Shown here in pieces: positions 47,287 through 55,664 of a DNA stretch of 64,000 nt. Numbering within the stretch: the first letter of the stretch is position 1; every line of letters begins with the position of its first letter. The stretch comes from Holosporaceae bacterium 'Namur' (GTDB lineage: Bacteria > Pseudomonadota > Alphaproteobacteria > Rickettsiales > Midichloriaceae): positions 124,001-188,000 of the forward strand of contig JACGYV010000001.1 in assembly GCA_014116815.1 (NCBI GenBank). The letters are read 5' to 3'. The position numbers and the translations under genes are program-made. Below the pieces are notes generated by a model. It was not told the origin of the DNA. It saw only the letters and a list, made by a program, of their open reading frames with translations, and did no database searches.

Positions 47287-48012
47287 TCAGCTTAAAAACT
47301 CTTTTTTAATTTTAAGAATATCCATCCACATTTCTTTTTTCTTTAGAGCTTGTCTTAATAAATAAGCGGGGTGAAAAATTACAGCGGTTTTAATAGGTTT
47401 GCTTAAATACGGATTTGAGTAATCGAAATATTTTCCCCGCAGCGAAGCCATTGATACCTTCAAATCAAGTAAAGACTCAACTGCCGTATTGCCGACCAGT
47501 ATAATAAGTTTCGGTGCAACCAAAGCCACATGTTTTTCAACAAAAGGGCGGCAGATTTTAATTTCTTCCGTTGTAGGGCGCCGATTTCCCGGAGGGCGCC
47601 AAAAAACCGTGTTACTAATATATACGTCTTCTCGCTTTAACCCGATTGCAAGTAGTATATTGTTTAATAATTTGCCGCTTAATCCGCAAAACGGTATTCC
47701 CTGTTCATCTTCATTAGCACCCGGTGCTTCTCCGATCAACATAATTTTAGATTTAGGATTGCCGTCTTTAAAAACAGTATTTGTAGCTCCTTTCTTTATA
47801 GCACACCCGTCAAAAGCTTTGACTGCCTGCTCCAACATGCCCAGGTTATTACATTTATCGGCAATTTCTCTTGAAGCATTATATTCAGGTGTTTTTACTT
47901 TTAATTCAAATTTCTCTTCATCTTTTTTGAGTCTATTAATAGGTTTTTCAGAAAGAAAACTATCCACACCCATTTCCACATACCATTTTAATAAATTTTT
48001 TGCATCGTTCAT
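47287..48012 (-). CDS. Uracil-DNA glycosylase, family 4-like (alphaproteobacterial form)
   Basis: Removes uracil from DNA. The 241 residues carry IMLIGEAPGANEDEQGIPF (motif A), TNTVF, RPPGNRRPTTEE, and HPAYLLRQALKKK (motif B). In family 4 enzymes four cysteines hold a 4Fe-4S cluster. Here only two of those positions are cysteine (FDGC and KICRPF); the other two read Phe and Trp (TVFWRPP). As far as I recall this is common in alphaproteobacterial homologues, and it implies no classic cluster. Together with dut it guards against uracil in DNA. Confidence 0.88.
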   Translation of the reverse strand: MNDAKNLLKWYVEMGVDSFLSEKPINRLKKDEEKFELKVKTPEYNASREIADKCNNLGMLEQAVKAFDGCAIKKGATNTVFKDGNPKSKIMLIGEAPGANEDEQGIPFCGLSGKLLNNILLAIGLKREDVYISNTVFWRPPGNRRPTTEEIKICRPFVEKHVALVAPKLIILVGNTAVESLLDLKVSMASLRGKYFDYSNPYLSKPIKTAVIFHPAYLLRQALKKKEMWMDILKIKKEFLS

Positions 48013-48033
48013 AGGCTTTAAAAGTTGTAACTA

Positions 48034-48062
48034 TTGACTTTTTAAACGATAGGAGTTATAAG
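48034..48062 (+). promoter_or_regulatory. Sigma-70 type promoter of rpmH
   Basis: TTGACT, a 17-base spacer and TATAAG, about 44 bases before the rpmH ATG. It is one of the best -35/-10 pairs in the window and would drive the rpmH-rnpA-yidD-yidC operon. Confidence 0.6.
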
Positions 48063-48105
48063 AACACCTACATTTTTAATCGTATTTAACCTCAAGGAAA
48101 AGAAA

Positions 48106-48246
48106 ATGGCAACTAAAAGAACGTATCAGCCGAGTAATTTAGTGAAAAAACGCAGAGGCGGATTTAGAGCCAGAATGGCGACCGTAGGCGGCAGAAAAGT
48201 AATAAACGCCAGAAGAGCGAAGGGTAGACACGTTTTAAGCGCGTAA
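48106..48246 (+). CDS. rpmH: Ribosomal protein L34
   Basis: A 46-residue very basic protein of the large ribosomal subunit. It reads [19 protein letters not shown], then [20 protein letters not shown] and GRHVLSA, the textbook L34 sequence. AAGGAAA lies about 6 bases before the ATG. It opens the conserved rpmH-rnpA-yidD-yidC operon. Confidence 0.97.
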   Translation: MATKRTYQPSNLVKKRRGGFRARMATVGGRKVINARRAKGRHVLSA

Positions 48247-48252
48247 TTAGCT

Positions 48253-48582
48253 TTGAACTTAGAAAGAATTGTAAAAACGAAAGATTATTCCAGAATCTCA
48301 AAAAACTCAAGGAAGCTTCACTCTCGAAGCTTTTTGATTTTATATAACTTGCTTATGGAAGATGATTTATTAAAAGTCGGTTTTACAGTAAGCAAAAGGG
48401 TTGGTAACGCAGTAAAACGCAACTACTGCAAAAGATTAATCAGGGTGATTACCAAAGAAATTATTAAAGAAAATAAATTTAAGCCGGCGGAAATTATTGT
48501 AATTGTCAGGCCTAGTTTTATTAAAGAAAAGTATATAAATCTTAAAAACGAATTTGTTAAAGGGTTAGAAAATTTAAGATGA
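48253..48582 (+). CDS. rnpA: Ribonuclease P protein component
   Basis: Protein partner of the RNase P RNA that cuts 5' leaders from tRNA precursors. The 109 residues include [20 protein letters not shown] and CKRLIRVI, the RNR motif of the family. The only plausible start is TTG at 48253, 6 bases after the rpmH stop and without a ribosome binding site, so translation probably depends on coupling to rpmH. The stop overlaps the yidD start (ATGA). Confidence 0.93.
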   Translation: MNLERIVKTKDYSRISKNSRKLHSRSFLILYNLLMEDDLLKVGFTVSKRVGNAVKRNYCKRLIRVITKEIIKENKFKPAEIIVIVRPSFIKEKYINLKNEFVKGLENLR

Positions 48583-48863
48583 TTAAGTGCATTCTATCTT
48601 TCATATCTCAAATTTTAAAATTTTTCATATTTATATTTATTAAATTTTACCAATATACTATTTCTCCGATGCTTCCTCCTACCTGCAGATTCCGGCCCAC
48701 TTGCTCCGAGTATGCGATGCTTGCAATAAATAAGCATGGTATGGTAAAAGGAGTAACTTATGGTTTAATTAGAATTTTAAAATGCAACCCGCTTTTTAGT
48801 GCAGGTTTTGACCCGGTACCACAAAACAAAGGAAAACAAAAATGTCAGATCAACAAAGATTAA
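48579..48863 (+). CDS. yidD: YidD, membrane protein insertion efficiency factor
   Basis: Small membrane-associated protein that helps YidC-dependent insertion. The 94 residues include the signature [32 protein letters not shown] and [13 protein letters not shown]. It starts in a 4-base overlap with rnpA and overlaps yidC by 22 bases. Confidence 0.95.
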   Translation: MIKCILSFISQILKFFIFIFIKFYQYTISPMLPPTCRFRPTCSEYAMLAINKHGMVKGVTYGLIRILKCNPLFSAGFDPVPQNKGKQKCQINKD

Positions 48864-50524
48864 CTATAGCTGTTATACTTTCGGTTTTAATTGTATTTAC
48901 TTGGCAATATTTTTTTGCTCCACCTCCACCACCCCCTTCCGCATTTGAACAAAAAAGCGGCACAGCTGAATTTACCCCTGATTTAGAAGAAGCTAATTTA
49001 TCCCAAGAAGAAATAGTAAAAGAAGGATTTAAAAATAACACCAGGGTATTAATCAATAACCAAGCAGTAAAAGGTTCGATTAATTTGGTGGGTGCAAGGA
49101 TTGATGATTTAACTCTTCTACAATATAAAGTCCATCCGGACGCAAATGATGCTAATGTTGTTTTATTTTCGCCGTCTAAAACTAGGGAAGTATATTTTGC
49201 AGAGTTTGGTTGGATTAGTAATGAAGAAAATCTGGAGCTTCCGAATAAAGAGACTTTATGGAAAGCAAATAAAGCCTCGCTAAAGCAAAATGACAACATT
49301 AGTTTATCTTGGGCTAATTCCCAAAATATTGAGTTTATAATTACCATTTCTTTAGATGAAAATTTTATGTTTAATATTAAACAGGAAATTAAAAATCAAT
49401 CTGCTAAGCCTATAAAAATCCAGCCTTATTCTTTAATAAGCCGTAGTCATATTGAAAGCAAAGATAAAAATATGATTATCCATGAAGGAGCGATAGGAGT
49501 TTTCAATAATTCATTAAAAGAAGTTAGCTTTGAAGATTTAAGCAGTGAGAAAAAACTTAAATATGAAAATAACATAAACTGGTTAGGTTTTTCCGATAAA
49601 TATTGGCTTGCGGCAATTATCCCCGGGCAGGATCAGGTTAGGAGAGGTAGTTTCATAGCGTTTAAAGATGGGGATTCGGAAAGATTTCAAGCTGACATAA
49701 TTCAAAATACCCTTGAAGTAAAAAGTAATTCAAGTGCCGTACAAAACGTGAAACTTTTTGCAGGAGCTAAAAAGCTGGATTTATTGGATAAATACCAAGC
49801 GCAATATAATATCACCCTTTTTGACCGTGCAGTAGATTTCGGTATCTTATATTTTATTACTAAACCGATTTTTATTCTCCTTAGTTATTTTTATAAAATG
49901 ATCGGTAACTTCGGGTTGGCTATTCTTCTTTTAACGGTAGTAATAAAGCTAATGCTATTCCCGCTTGCATATAAAGGTTTTAGAGGAATGAATAAGCTAA
50001 AAGACTTACAGCCCCAAATGCAAGCTTTAAAGCAAAAGCACCAGGATGATACTATTATGTTCCAAAAATCCATAATGGAGCTTTATAAAAAGGAAAAGGT
50101 TAACCCGCTTGCCGGGTGTTTGCCGATTGTGCTGCAAATGCCGATATTCTTTGCCTTATATAAAGTGCTTTATGTAACCATTGAAATGCGTCATGCCTAC
50201 TTTTTCGGCTGGATAAAAGATTTATCGGGTGCTGATACTACTAATATATTTAACTTATTTGGGTTAATCCCATGGGATCCGCCCGCTTTCCTGCATATCG
50301 GGATTCTCCCTATTCTGATGGCGGCAACCATGTATATTCAGCAGCGTTTAAGCCCTGAGCCTTCAGATCCTATGCAAGCTAAAGTAATGAAGATGTTGCC
50401 TTGGATATTTATGTTTATGTTCTCTACCTTCCCGTCCGGGCTTATTATTTACTGGGCATGGAGTAACATACTTTCAATTATTCAACAGATAGCGATTAAA
50501 AAGCTGGATACTAAGAAAGTCTAA
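48842..50524 (+). CDS. yidC: YidC, membrane protein insertase
   Basis: Inserts and folds inner-membrane proteins, alone or with SecYEG. The 560 residues have the N-terminal helix ([20 protein letters not shown]), a proline-rich spacer (PPPPPP), a large periplasmic beta domain, and the conserved C-terminal core starting [40 protein letters not shown] and [20 protein letters not shown] complete it. It overlaps yidD by 22 bases and ends the operon. Confidence 0.97.
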   Translation: MSDQQRLTIAVILSVLIVFTWQYFFAPPPPPPSAFEQKSGTAEFTPDLEEANLSQEEIVKEGFKNNTRVLINNQAVKGSINLVGARIDDLTLLQYKVHPDANDANVVLFSPSKTREVYFAEFGWISNEENLELPNKETLWKANKASLKQNDNISLSWANSQNIEFIITISLDENFMFNIKQEIKNQSAKPIKIQPYSLISRSHIESKDKNMIIHEGAIGVFNNSLKEVSFEDLSSEKKLKYENNINWLGFSDKYWLAAIIPGQDQVRRGSFIAFKDGDSERFQADIIQNTLEVKSNSSAVQNVKLFAGAKKLDLLDKYQAQYNITLFDRAVDFGILYFITKPIFILLSYFYKMIGNFGLAILLLTVVIKLMLFPLAYKGFRGMNKLKDLQPQMQALKQKHQDDTIMFQKSIMELYKKEKVNPLAGCLPIVLQMPIFFALYKVLYVTIEMRHAYFFGWIKDLSGADTTNIFNLFGLIPWDPPAFLHIGILPILMAATMYIQQRLSPEPSDPMQAKVMKMLPWIFMFMFSTFPSGLIIYWAWSNILSIIQQIAIKKLDTKKV

Positions 50525-50540
50525 AGCATCCGAGTAAAGT

Positions 50541-50569
50541 TTGGCTTTTATAATAGATTATTTTATAGT
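50541..50569 (+). promoter_or_regulatory. Possible sigma-70 promoter of mnmA
   Basis: TTGGCT, a 17-base spacer and TATAGT, 46 bases before the mnmA ATG. It separates mnmA from the yidC operon. Confidence 0.45.
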
Positions 50570-50615
50570 TTTCGGCTATAATTGCATCAAATTTTAAAGT
50601 AATGCATTTAACTTT

Positions 50616-51695
50616 ATGCTAAGCAAAAAACAAAAGATAGTTGTAGCTATGTCCGGCGGTGTTGATAGTTCTACGGTTGCAGCTCTGCTTGCAAGTGAAG
50701 GGCATGAAGTGATCGGTATTACCCTGCAACTGTATGATCATGGAGTCGCACTTGAAAAGAAAGGTGCCTGTTGCGCAGGCCAGGATATTTATGATGCTCA
50801 GATGGCAGCTGAGAAAATCGGTATTCCGCATTATGTGCTAAATTATGAAAGCATTTTTAAAGAAGCGGTTATGGAAGATTTTGCCGATAGTTATTTGAAA
50901 GGAGAAACTCCTATCCCATGTGTGAAATGTAATCAAAGTGTAAAATTCAGAGATTTATTTAAAGTTGCCGAAGATTTAGGCGCTGATGCGCTTGCTACCG
51001 GGCATTACGTGCAGAGGGAGGAAGTGAACGGCAAAGCAGAGCTTCATAAGGGCATGGATCCAGCTAAAGACCAAAGTTACTTTTTATTTGCGACCACTCA
51101 AAAACAACTGGATTTTTTAAGGTTTCCGCTCGGCGGTAGGCTTAAAAATGAAACCAGAGAGCTTGCCAGAAACTTCGGATTGGAAATTGCCGATAAGCCG
51201 GATAGCCAAGATATTTGCTTTGTGCCTAATGGTTCTTATGCTTCGATTATTGAAAAATTAAGGCCGGGAGCGCTTGATAACGGTAAAATTGTTTATAAAG
51301 ACGGAACGGTTTTAGGTGAACATAACGGCATTATTAATTTCACCATCGGCCAACGGCGAGGTATAGGAATAGCACATAGTACTCCGCTCTATGTAGTCGC
51401 AATTGATCCGAAAACCAACCAAGTAGTAGTCGGCGAAAAAGAGGATCTGGCAAATTCAGTTGTCTATATTAAAGATTTAAACTGGCTAGGCGAAGAGGTT
51501 CCGAGTGAAGGTATGGAGTGTATAGTAAAATTACGTTCAATGCATAAAGGAGCAAAAGCCAGAGTTAAGATTCTAGGTAATAACCAAGCTATAGCGGAAC
51601 TTGAAGAAGCTTATGAAGGCATTACCCCGGGGCAGGCATGTGTACTATATAATGGTACTCGCGTGCTCGGCGGTGGATGGATTACTAAAAGTTAA
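50616..51695 (+). CDS. mnmA: MnmA, tRNA-specific 2-thiouridylase
   Basis: Adds sulfur at C2 of the wobble uridine of Glu, Gln and Lys tRNAs, on the same base that MnmEG modifies at C5. The 359 residues contain the PP-loop VVAMSGGVDSSTVAALLAS, the nucleophile cysteine in CVKCNQSVKF, the catalytic cysteine in SQDICFVPNG, and FTIGQRRGIGIA. The gene is full length and ends IKGQACVLY-like (GQACVLYNGTRVLGGGWI). Confidence 0.97.
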   Translation: MLSKKQKIVVAMSGGVDSSTVAALLASEGHEVIGITLQLYDHGVALEKKGACCAGQDIYDAQMAAEKIGIPHYVLNYESIFKEAVMEDFADSYLKGETPIPCVKCNQSVKFRDLFKVAEDLGADALATGHYVQREEVNGKAELHKGMDPAKDQSYFLFATTQKQLDFLRFPLGGRLKNETRELARNFGLEIADKPDSQDICFVPNGSYASIIEKLRPGALDNGKIVYKDGTVLGEHNGIINFTIGQRRGIGIAHSTPLYVVAIDPKTNQVVVGEKEDLANSVVYIKDLNWLGEEVPSEGMECIVKLRSMHKGAKARVKILGNNQAIAELEEAYEGITPGQACVLYNGTRVLGGGWITKS

Positions 51696-51786
51696 TATAG
51701 CTTTTTAGTGTGATAATATTTACTTTCTATTATACTGTATTTTTAAGCTTACTAAGTAATTATAATTAAACATAAGCAATACTTAC

Positions 51787-52482
51787 ATGAACCTTACTGA
51801 ATATAATTTTTTTCAAAATTTAATTCGCCTTCCCTATATTGAATATATATTGCTTTACGGCTCCAGGGCACGTGAAGATAATAATGAGAGATCGGATATG
51901 GATTTAGCCGTTTATTGTCCCGGCGCAAGTGAGGATGATTGGCTGGAGGTGGTCAATTTAATTGAGGATGCTGATACTCTGCTTAAAATCGATTGTATAA
52001 GATTAGATTCTATGAATGAAAACAATCCTTTGAGAAGGGCTATTTTAAAAGACGGAAAATATTTATATAAAAGGCAAGTAAGTATGGATTTAAAAATAGA
52101 AGAAAGTTCAAAAAAACTCAGTAAGGCATTAAACAGATTAGAAAGTGTTTTACAGAAATCTATTATCGGTTCGGATGATACTAATATAGATGCAACTATA
52201 CAAAGATTTGAATTCAGTATTGAACTTTTTTGGAAATTTCTAAAGCGCATAATCGAAAATTTAGGTAAGGAAGTAAACTTTCCTAAAGAAGTTTTAAGAG
52301 AGGCATATGCGGCAAAAATGATTGAAGATGAAAAGTTGTGGCTTAAAATATTGGAGGATCGTAATAGAACTTCGCATACATATGATGAAGAGCTGGCTTA
52401 TAAAATTTATTGTAATATAAAAGTATACCACCCTATTATGCAACAAACTTATAATAAGTTATGTGAAAAGTTCTGGAAGTAA
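51787..52482 (+). CDS. Fused MNT nucleotidyltransferase-HEPN protein (MntA-HepT type toxin-antitoxin in one chain)
   Basis: A 231-residue protein that joins two halves normally encoded by separate genes. Residues 1-97 are a minimal nucleotidyltransferase: Gly25-Ser26, ten residues, then Asp37-x-Asp39 exactly fit the GSx10DxD motif of MntA antitoxins. Residues 100-231 are a helical HEPN domain of the HI0074/HepT type. Its Arg192-NRTS-His197-Thr-Tyr199 exactly fits Rx4HxY, the RNase motif whose tyrosine MntA adenylylates in the Shewanella system. Both active sites look intact. Met100, at the domain junction (52084), has AAAAGG 9 bases upstream and could start a HEPN-only product. The gene stands alone beside a mobile-like repeat. 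Confidence 0.88.
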   Translation: MNLTEYNFFQNLIRLPYIEYILLYGSRAREDNNERSDMDLAVYCPGASEDDWLEVVNLIEDADTLLKIDCIRLDSMNENNPLRRAILKDGKYLYKRQVSMDLKIEESSKKLSKALNRLESVLQKSIIGSDDTNIDATIQRFEFSIELFWKFLKRIIENLGKEVNFPKEVLREAYAAKMIEDEKLWLKILEDRNRTSHTYDEELAYKIYCNIKVYHPIMQQTYNKLCEKFWK

Positions 52483-52892
52483 TGATTAAAAGTATATAAA
52501 ACCTTTATTTTTTTAATCGGCACATAGGAATAATTTCAGGGCTTAAATATTCTTTAAGGTTATCCATGTATGCTAATAATATTATGTTTATTGAAAATAG
52601 CATGAAATTAAAGAAAGCTAAATTAATTTTGTAATTATAGTGTATTAAGTTTAATATTTTATATATGGAGCATAGTTAAACTATAAAAAATAAACTAAGT
52701 TTACGTATAAATGACCGCGAGGCGCGTGCTTCTTACTACTTTTATTATTTGATTTTTCAGTTATAGGCTATATAGTCATATTAAACTTAACTTACTATAA
52801 CTAATTGTTAATTTTCAAATATTTTAAGCGTATTAAATTCTATATATTAGAATCCGAGCTTATAAAATCACCGGGGAGAGGGTAAGTTTAAG
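52483..52892. other. Gene-free stretch carrying dispersed repeat B
   Basis: 410 bases without a convincing gene. It holds copy B of the dispersed repeat and its flanking inverted repeats. A minus-strand frame of about 50 codons ends at about 52514 (reading YMDNLKEYLSPEIIPMCRLK at its end) with no recognised homologue; it may be a gene remnant or chance. A GATTAAAA/TTTTAATC dyad just after the MNT-HEPN stop could be a weak terminator. Confidence 0.5.
52635..52820. repeat. Dispersed inverted-repeat element, copy B
   Basis: Copy B of the element at 22660-22815; the shared part is 52667-52820. It is bounded by 23-base imperfect inverted repeats at 52635-52657 and 52778-52800 that agree at 20 of 23 positions, differing only in bases 8-10. 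Both outer ends begin TTATAGT and contain TTAAGTTTAATAT. The 166-base unit encodes nothing. A GC-rich centre (CGCGAGGCGCG) differs from copy A. Size, terminal inverted repeats and TA at the edges suit a MITE derived from a Tc1/IS630-like element, but no parent transposase is in view. Confidence 0.7.
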
Positions 52893-53528
52893 CTAAATAT
52901 TTTTATATAACAGCCCATAATATTTAGCACTTAGCAAATCTAAATAATAGATAGCGTAGCATGCTAAGTACTTATTATATTCCAGTATAATTCTTTTTAA
53001 AAACCTAAGCTTAACGGCTAGCGAGCTGTTATTATCAAGGGGGGTGAATATCGGATAGTAATTTATTCTAATTTCAGGCATCATATCTTTAAAAATTTTT
53101 AAGCTACGAGGTAGATGATAATTAGAAGTTACTAAACATAAACTTTTATAGCCTTGCAACTTCATAAAAATCTCCGCTTCGACTGCATTGCTAAAAGTGT
53201 TCTCCGCAAGGTTACCAAGTATAATGTGTTCTTCTGAGACATTATACTTATCAGTTAATCCAAAAAAGTTATTTTTAATAACGCCTTTCCCTACTCCTGA
53301 AATCAAAATTTTTTTAGCACCGCTACTATTAAAGAGTTTGATTGCTTCTTCAATCCTATTTTTTCCTCCGGTAAGTACTACAATAGCATCTACTTGATTA
53401 TCACTGCAATTTTCTTGAGGGGAATAAAACATAAAAAAGATAAAACCTATAAACCAAAGGTAAGTCAGTAGTAAAAAAACTAAAACTAATAATTTAAAGC
53501 GGGTTTGAAAGGTCATAAACTTAAACAT
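52893..53528 (-). CDS. YdcF/SanA-like DUF218 protein
   Basis: A 211-residue protein of the DUF218 (YdcF) family, whose members include SanA and ElyC, linked to envelope or peptidoglycan integrity. One N-terminal membrane helix (LLVLVFLLLTYLWFIGFIFF) anchors a domain with AIVVLTGGKNRIEEAIKLF, GAKKILISGVGKG, and LVTSNYHLPRS. Its ATG is only 4 bases from the end of tRNA-Asp on the same strand. A second ATG at 53516 (MTFQTRFKL) may be used if the transcript is cut at the tRNA end. Confidence 0.87.
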   Translation of the reverse strand: MFKFMTFQTRFKLLVLVFLLLTYLWFIGFIFFMFYSPQENCSDNQVDAIVVLTGGKNRIEEAIKLFNSSGAKKILISGVGKGVIKNNFFGLTDKYNVSEEHIILGNLAENTFSNAVEAEIFMKLQGYKSLCLVTSNYHLPRSLKIFKDMMPEIRINYYPIFTPLDNNSSLAVKLRFLKRIILEYNKYLACYAIYYLDLLSAKYYGLLYKNI

Positions 53529-53532
53529 TTAG

Positions 53533-53609
<77 letters not shown>

Positions 53610-53666
53610 TCTTTATCAGATATAGGATAACCTGATAGCTTTAAAAAAGCAAAGTTTTTTAAACTT

Positions 53667-53742
53667 TGGTGGGCGGTGACAGGGTCGAACTGCCGACCTC
53701 CTCGGTGTAAACGAGATGCTCTACCAGCTGAGCTAACCGCCC
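53667..53742 (-). tRNA. tRNA-Val (TAC)
   Basis: A 76-base cloverleaf on the minus strand with encoded CCA. The acceptor stem GGGCGGT pairs with ACCGCCC, the D-arm is AGCTCAGCTGGTAGAGC, and the anticodon loop TTTACAC carries TAC. The T-arm reads CAGTTCGACCCTG. The anticodon stem has one T-G pair. Confidence 0.96.
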
Positions 53743-53824
53743 TTTTAAACAGGTCTTGTGAGCTCAAATAAATAATAGGTTTTAATTAAAAAGGCAAGAA
53801 AAATATTATAAAAAAGTATAGATT

Positions 53825-54028
53825 CTACGATTGCCCACTTACAGGGGTAATCAATTTCTTATTTAGTTGGTACTTTAGCTTCTGTATAGCCAGATCGGTT
53901 ATAAATTCTTTTGAGGTTGAAGCAGAACCGAAAACACAAACCTCGGTTTTAGTATGAGGATCAATGGCGCTGACTTTAAGCAGATTTTTTACCCTGAAAT
54001 ATTCTATAATAAACGGTTCTTGTTGCAC
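53825..54028 (-). CDS. DUF6898-like small protein
   Basis: A 67-residue protein 7 bases after lpxC on the same strand. It reads FIIEYFRVKNLLKVSAIDPH, TKTEVCVFGSASTSKEF and LAIQKLKYQLNKK. The pattern EFxxVGNxVKVxAIDxxTGTEVxxxGPAxxS...ALRKLxY is, from memory, that of the alphaproteobacterial DUF6898 family, of unknown function. No signal peptide or membrane segment is visible. Confidence 0.72.
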   Translation of the reverse strand: MQQEPFIIEYFRVKNLLKVSAIDPHTKTEVCVFGSASTSKEFITDLAIQKLKYQLNKKLITPVSGQS

Positions 54029-54035
54029 TGTGATT

Positions 54036-54917
54036 TTATGCCGCGCAAAATTGTTCTCTTCCTTCTATGAAAACATAAGCATCTTTATTTGCAAACAATT
54101 TTCTCAGTAATTTATTATTTAAAGCATGGCCGGCTTTAAAAGCTTTTACATGCCCCTTAATGCGTGCGCCGGCAAGGTATAAATCTCCGATGCAATCGAG
54201 AACTTTATGCCGGACAAATTCATCACCGTAACGAAGTCCTTCTTTATTAAGAATACCGTCATCGGTTATACCTATTGAATTACTTAAATTCACCCCTTTA
54301 CCCAATCCGATCTTATTTAAGGCGGTTAAATCTTTCATAAATCCGAAAGTTCTGGCTTTGCTTATATCTTCTCTAAAAGAAGTTTGATTTTCTTTAAATA
54401 TAAAAGATTGTACTCCGATCGCTTTACTTGCGAACTGAATTGTATAGTCGATTATGAAATCTTCACTCGGAAGAATTTCAATTTTTTTATCATCCACCAT
54501 AAGCTCTATAGGCTTAAGTATTTTAAGTATCTTTCTAAAGGCATTCTGTTTTTTGATGCCGGATTCCATAATCAGGTTGGTAAAAGCTAAAGAGCTGCCG
54601 TCCATTACGGGAACTTCCGCACTATCTACCTCTACTATTACATTATCAATACCGCAACCCCATAATGCGGACATTAAATGTTCCACCGTAGAAACCGAGG
54701 CGCCGTAAGGGTTGCCGATTACGGTACATAGGGTCGTATCGATAACATTATTAAAATTTGCTGCAATTATATTATTTTCCGTAAGGTCGATTCTTTTAAA
54801 AACTATACCGTGATTTTCTTTGGCGGGAAGCAATTTTAAGTATGATTCTTTACCGCTATGCACGCCTATACCTTGTATTTCGATAGGTTTTGAAATGGTA
54901 TGTTGAAAATCCGACAT
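54036..54917 (-). CDS. lpxC: LpxC, UDP-3-O-acyl-N-acetylglucosamine deacetylase
   Basis: Zinc enzyme of the committed step of lipid A synthesis. The 293 residues contain QGIGVHSGKESYLKLLPA, the zinc histidine in VSTVEHLMSALWGCGIDN, and the second zinc site HKVLDCIGDLYLAG with its His and Asp. The catalytic His lies in KGHVKAFKAGHALNNKLL. The active site is complete, so LPS is probably made. A strong promoter lies about 30 bases upstream. Confidence 0.97.
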   Translation of the reverse strand: MSDFQHTISKPIEIQGIGVHSGKESYLKLLPAKENHGIVFKRIDLTENNIIAANFNNVIDTTLCTVIGNPYGASVSTVEHLMSALWGCGIDNVIVEVDSAEVPVMDGSSLAFTNLIMESGIKKQNAFRKILKILKPIELMVDDKKIEILPSEDFIIDYTIQFASKAIGVQSFIFKENQTSFREDISKARTFGFMKDLTALNKIGLGKGVNLSNSIGITDDGILNKEGLRYGDEFVRHKVLDCIGDLYLAGARIKGHVKAFKAGHALNNKLLRKLFANKDAYVFIEGREQFCAA

Positions 54918-54947
54918 AATTTTTTAGTAAGATTACTTATAACAATA

Positions 54948-54976
54948 AGTATATTAAAAGCAACTTAGATTGACAA
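54948..54976 (-). promoter_or_regulatory. Sigma-70 type promoter of lpxC
   Basis: On the minus strand TTGTCA, a 17-base spacer and TATACT, ending 31 bases before the lpxC ATG. Each box differs from consensus at one position. The gap is shared with the divergent def promoter. Confidence 0.6.
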
Positions 54977-55013
54977 ATTACATATTGTTGCAAAATTTTA
55001 CAATTGGAAAGAG

Positions 55014-55042
55014 TTGCCAAATAAACCATTAGTCTATAAAAT
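55014..55042 (+). promoter_or_regulatory. Sigma-70 type promoter of def
   Basis: TTGCCA, a 17-base spacer and TAAAAT. Transcription would start near 55049, which puts the first in-frame ATG (55050) at the very 5' end and favours the ATG at 55080 with a 30-base leader. Confidence 0.55.
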
Positions 55043-55079
55043 TCCATAAATGTTTAACTTACAAAAATTAATAATTATA

Positions 55080-55655
55080 ATGGATACAATAACTCAAGCT
55101 AAACCTTATAACCTGGTGCTGGTGCCTGATGTAAGGTTAAATCAAAAATCCGCCGATGTTTTAGAAATAAACGATGAGGTAAGGGAGTGTATGGATAGGT
55201 TGCTCGCAACAATTCATGCTAACCAAGGAATAGGTATTTCCGCAGTACAAGTCGGAATTATGAAAAGAATTGTTGTAATCGATATTGACGGAGTACATAA
55301 AAAGCTTGAACAGAATCATGTGCCTGAAATGCACGGAGGTAAACCTCTATATATGGTTAACCCTGAGATAATGGAAAAATCCGCCGAATTGGAAACTATG
55401 GATGAAGGATGTATGTCGGTACCTAATGTATATGTAAACATTACGCGTTCGGCAGAAATTAAGGTCAGGTACTTAGATTATGACGGTAAAGAGCAGACAT
55501 TAAAAGTTGAAAAAGGTTTACTGTCTGCATGTATTCAACATGAAATTGACCATACTAACGGTGTTATAATTCTTGATTATCTCTCTCCGCTTAAGCGACA
55601 AATGCAGATGAAGAAAGTAGAAAAATATAAGAAATTCTTACAAAGAACGGAATAG
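55080..55655 (+). CDS. def: Peptide deformylase
   Basis: Metalloenzyme that removes the formyl group from new proteins. The three motifs are GIGISAVQVG, EGCMSVPNVY and CIQHEIDHTNG; the metal ligands are the cysteine and two histidines. I place the start at 55080 (191 residues, MDTITQAKPYNLVLVPD) because the promoter's predicted start site nearly coincides with the earlier ATG at 55050 and the ten extra residues look unlike the family. Neither start has a clear ribosome binding site. def meets the prepilin genes tail to tail, 9 bases apart. Confidence 0.95.
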   Translation: MDTITQAKPYNLVLVPDVRLNQKSADVLEINDEVRECMDRLLATIHANQGIGISAVQVGIMKRIVVIDIDGVHKKLEQNHVPEMHGGKPLYMVNPEIMEKSAELETMDEGCMSVPNVYVNITRSAEIKVRYLDYDGKEQTLKVEKGLLSACIQHEIDHTNGVIILDYLSPLKRQMQMKKVEKYKKFLQRTE

Positions 55656-55664
55656 AAGGAAAGT

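Noticed and set aside
47489..48037. Plus-strand 182-residue open frame
   Set aside because: Antisense shadow of the uracil-DNA glycosylase gene, which has clear family motifs.
52514..52660. Minus-strand frame of about 50 codons in the gene-free stretch
   Set aside because: No homologue recognised, no ribosome binding site and it runs into the inverted repeat; kept only as a possible remnant.
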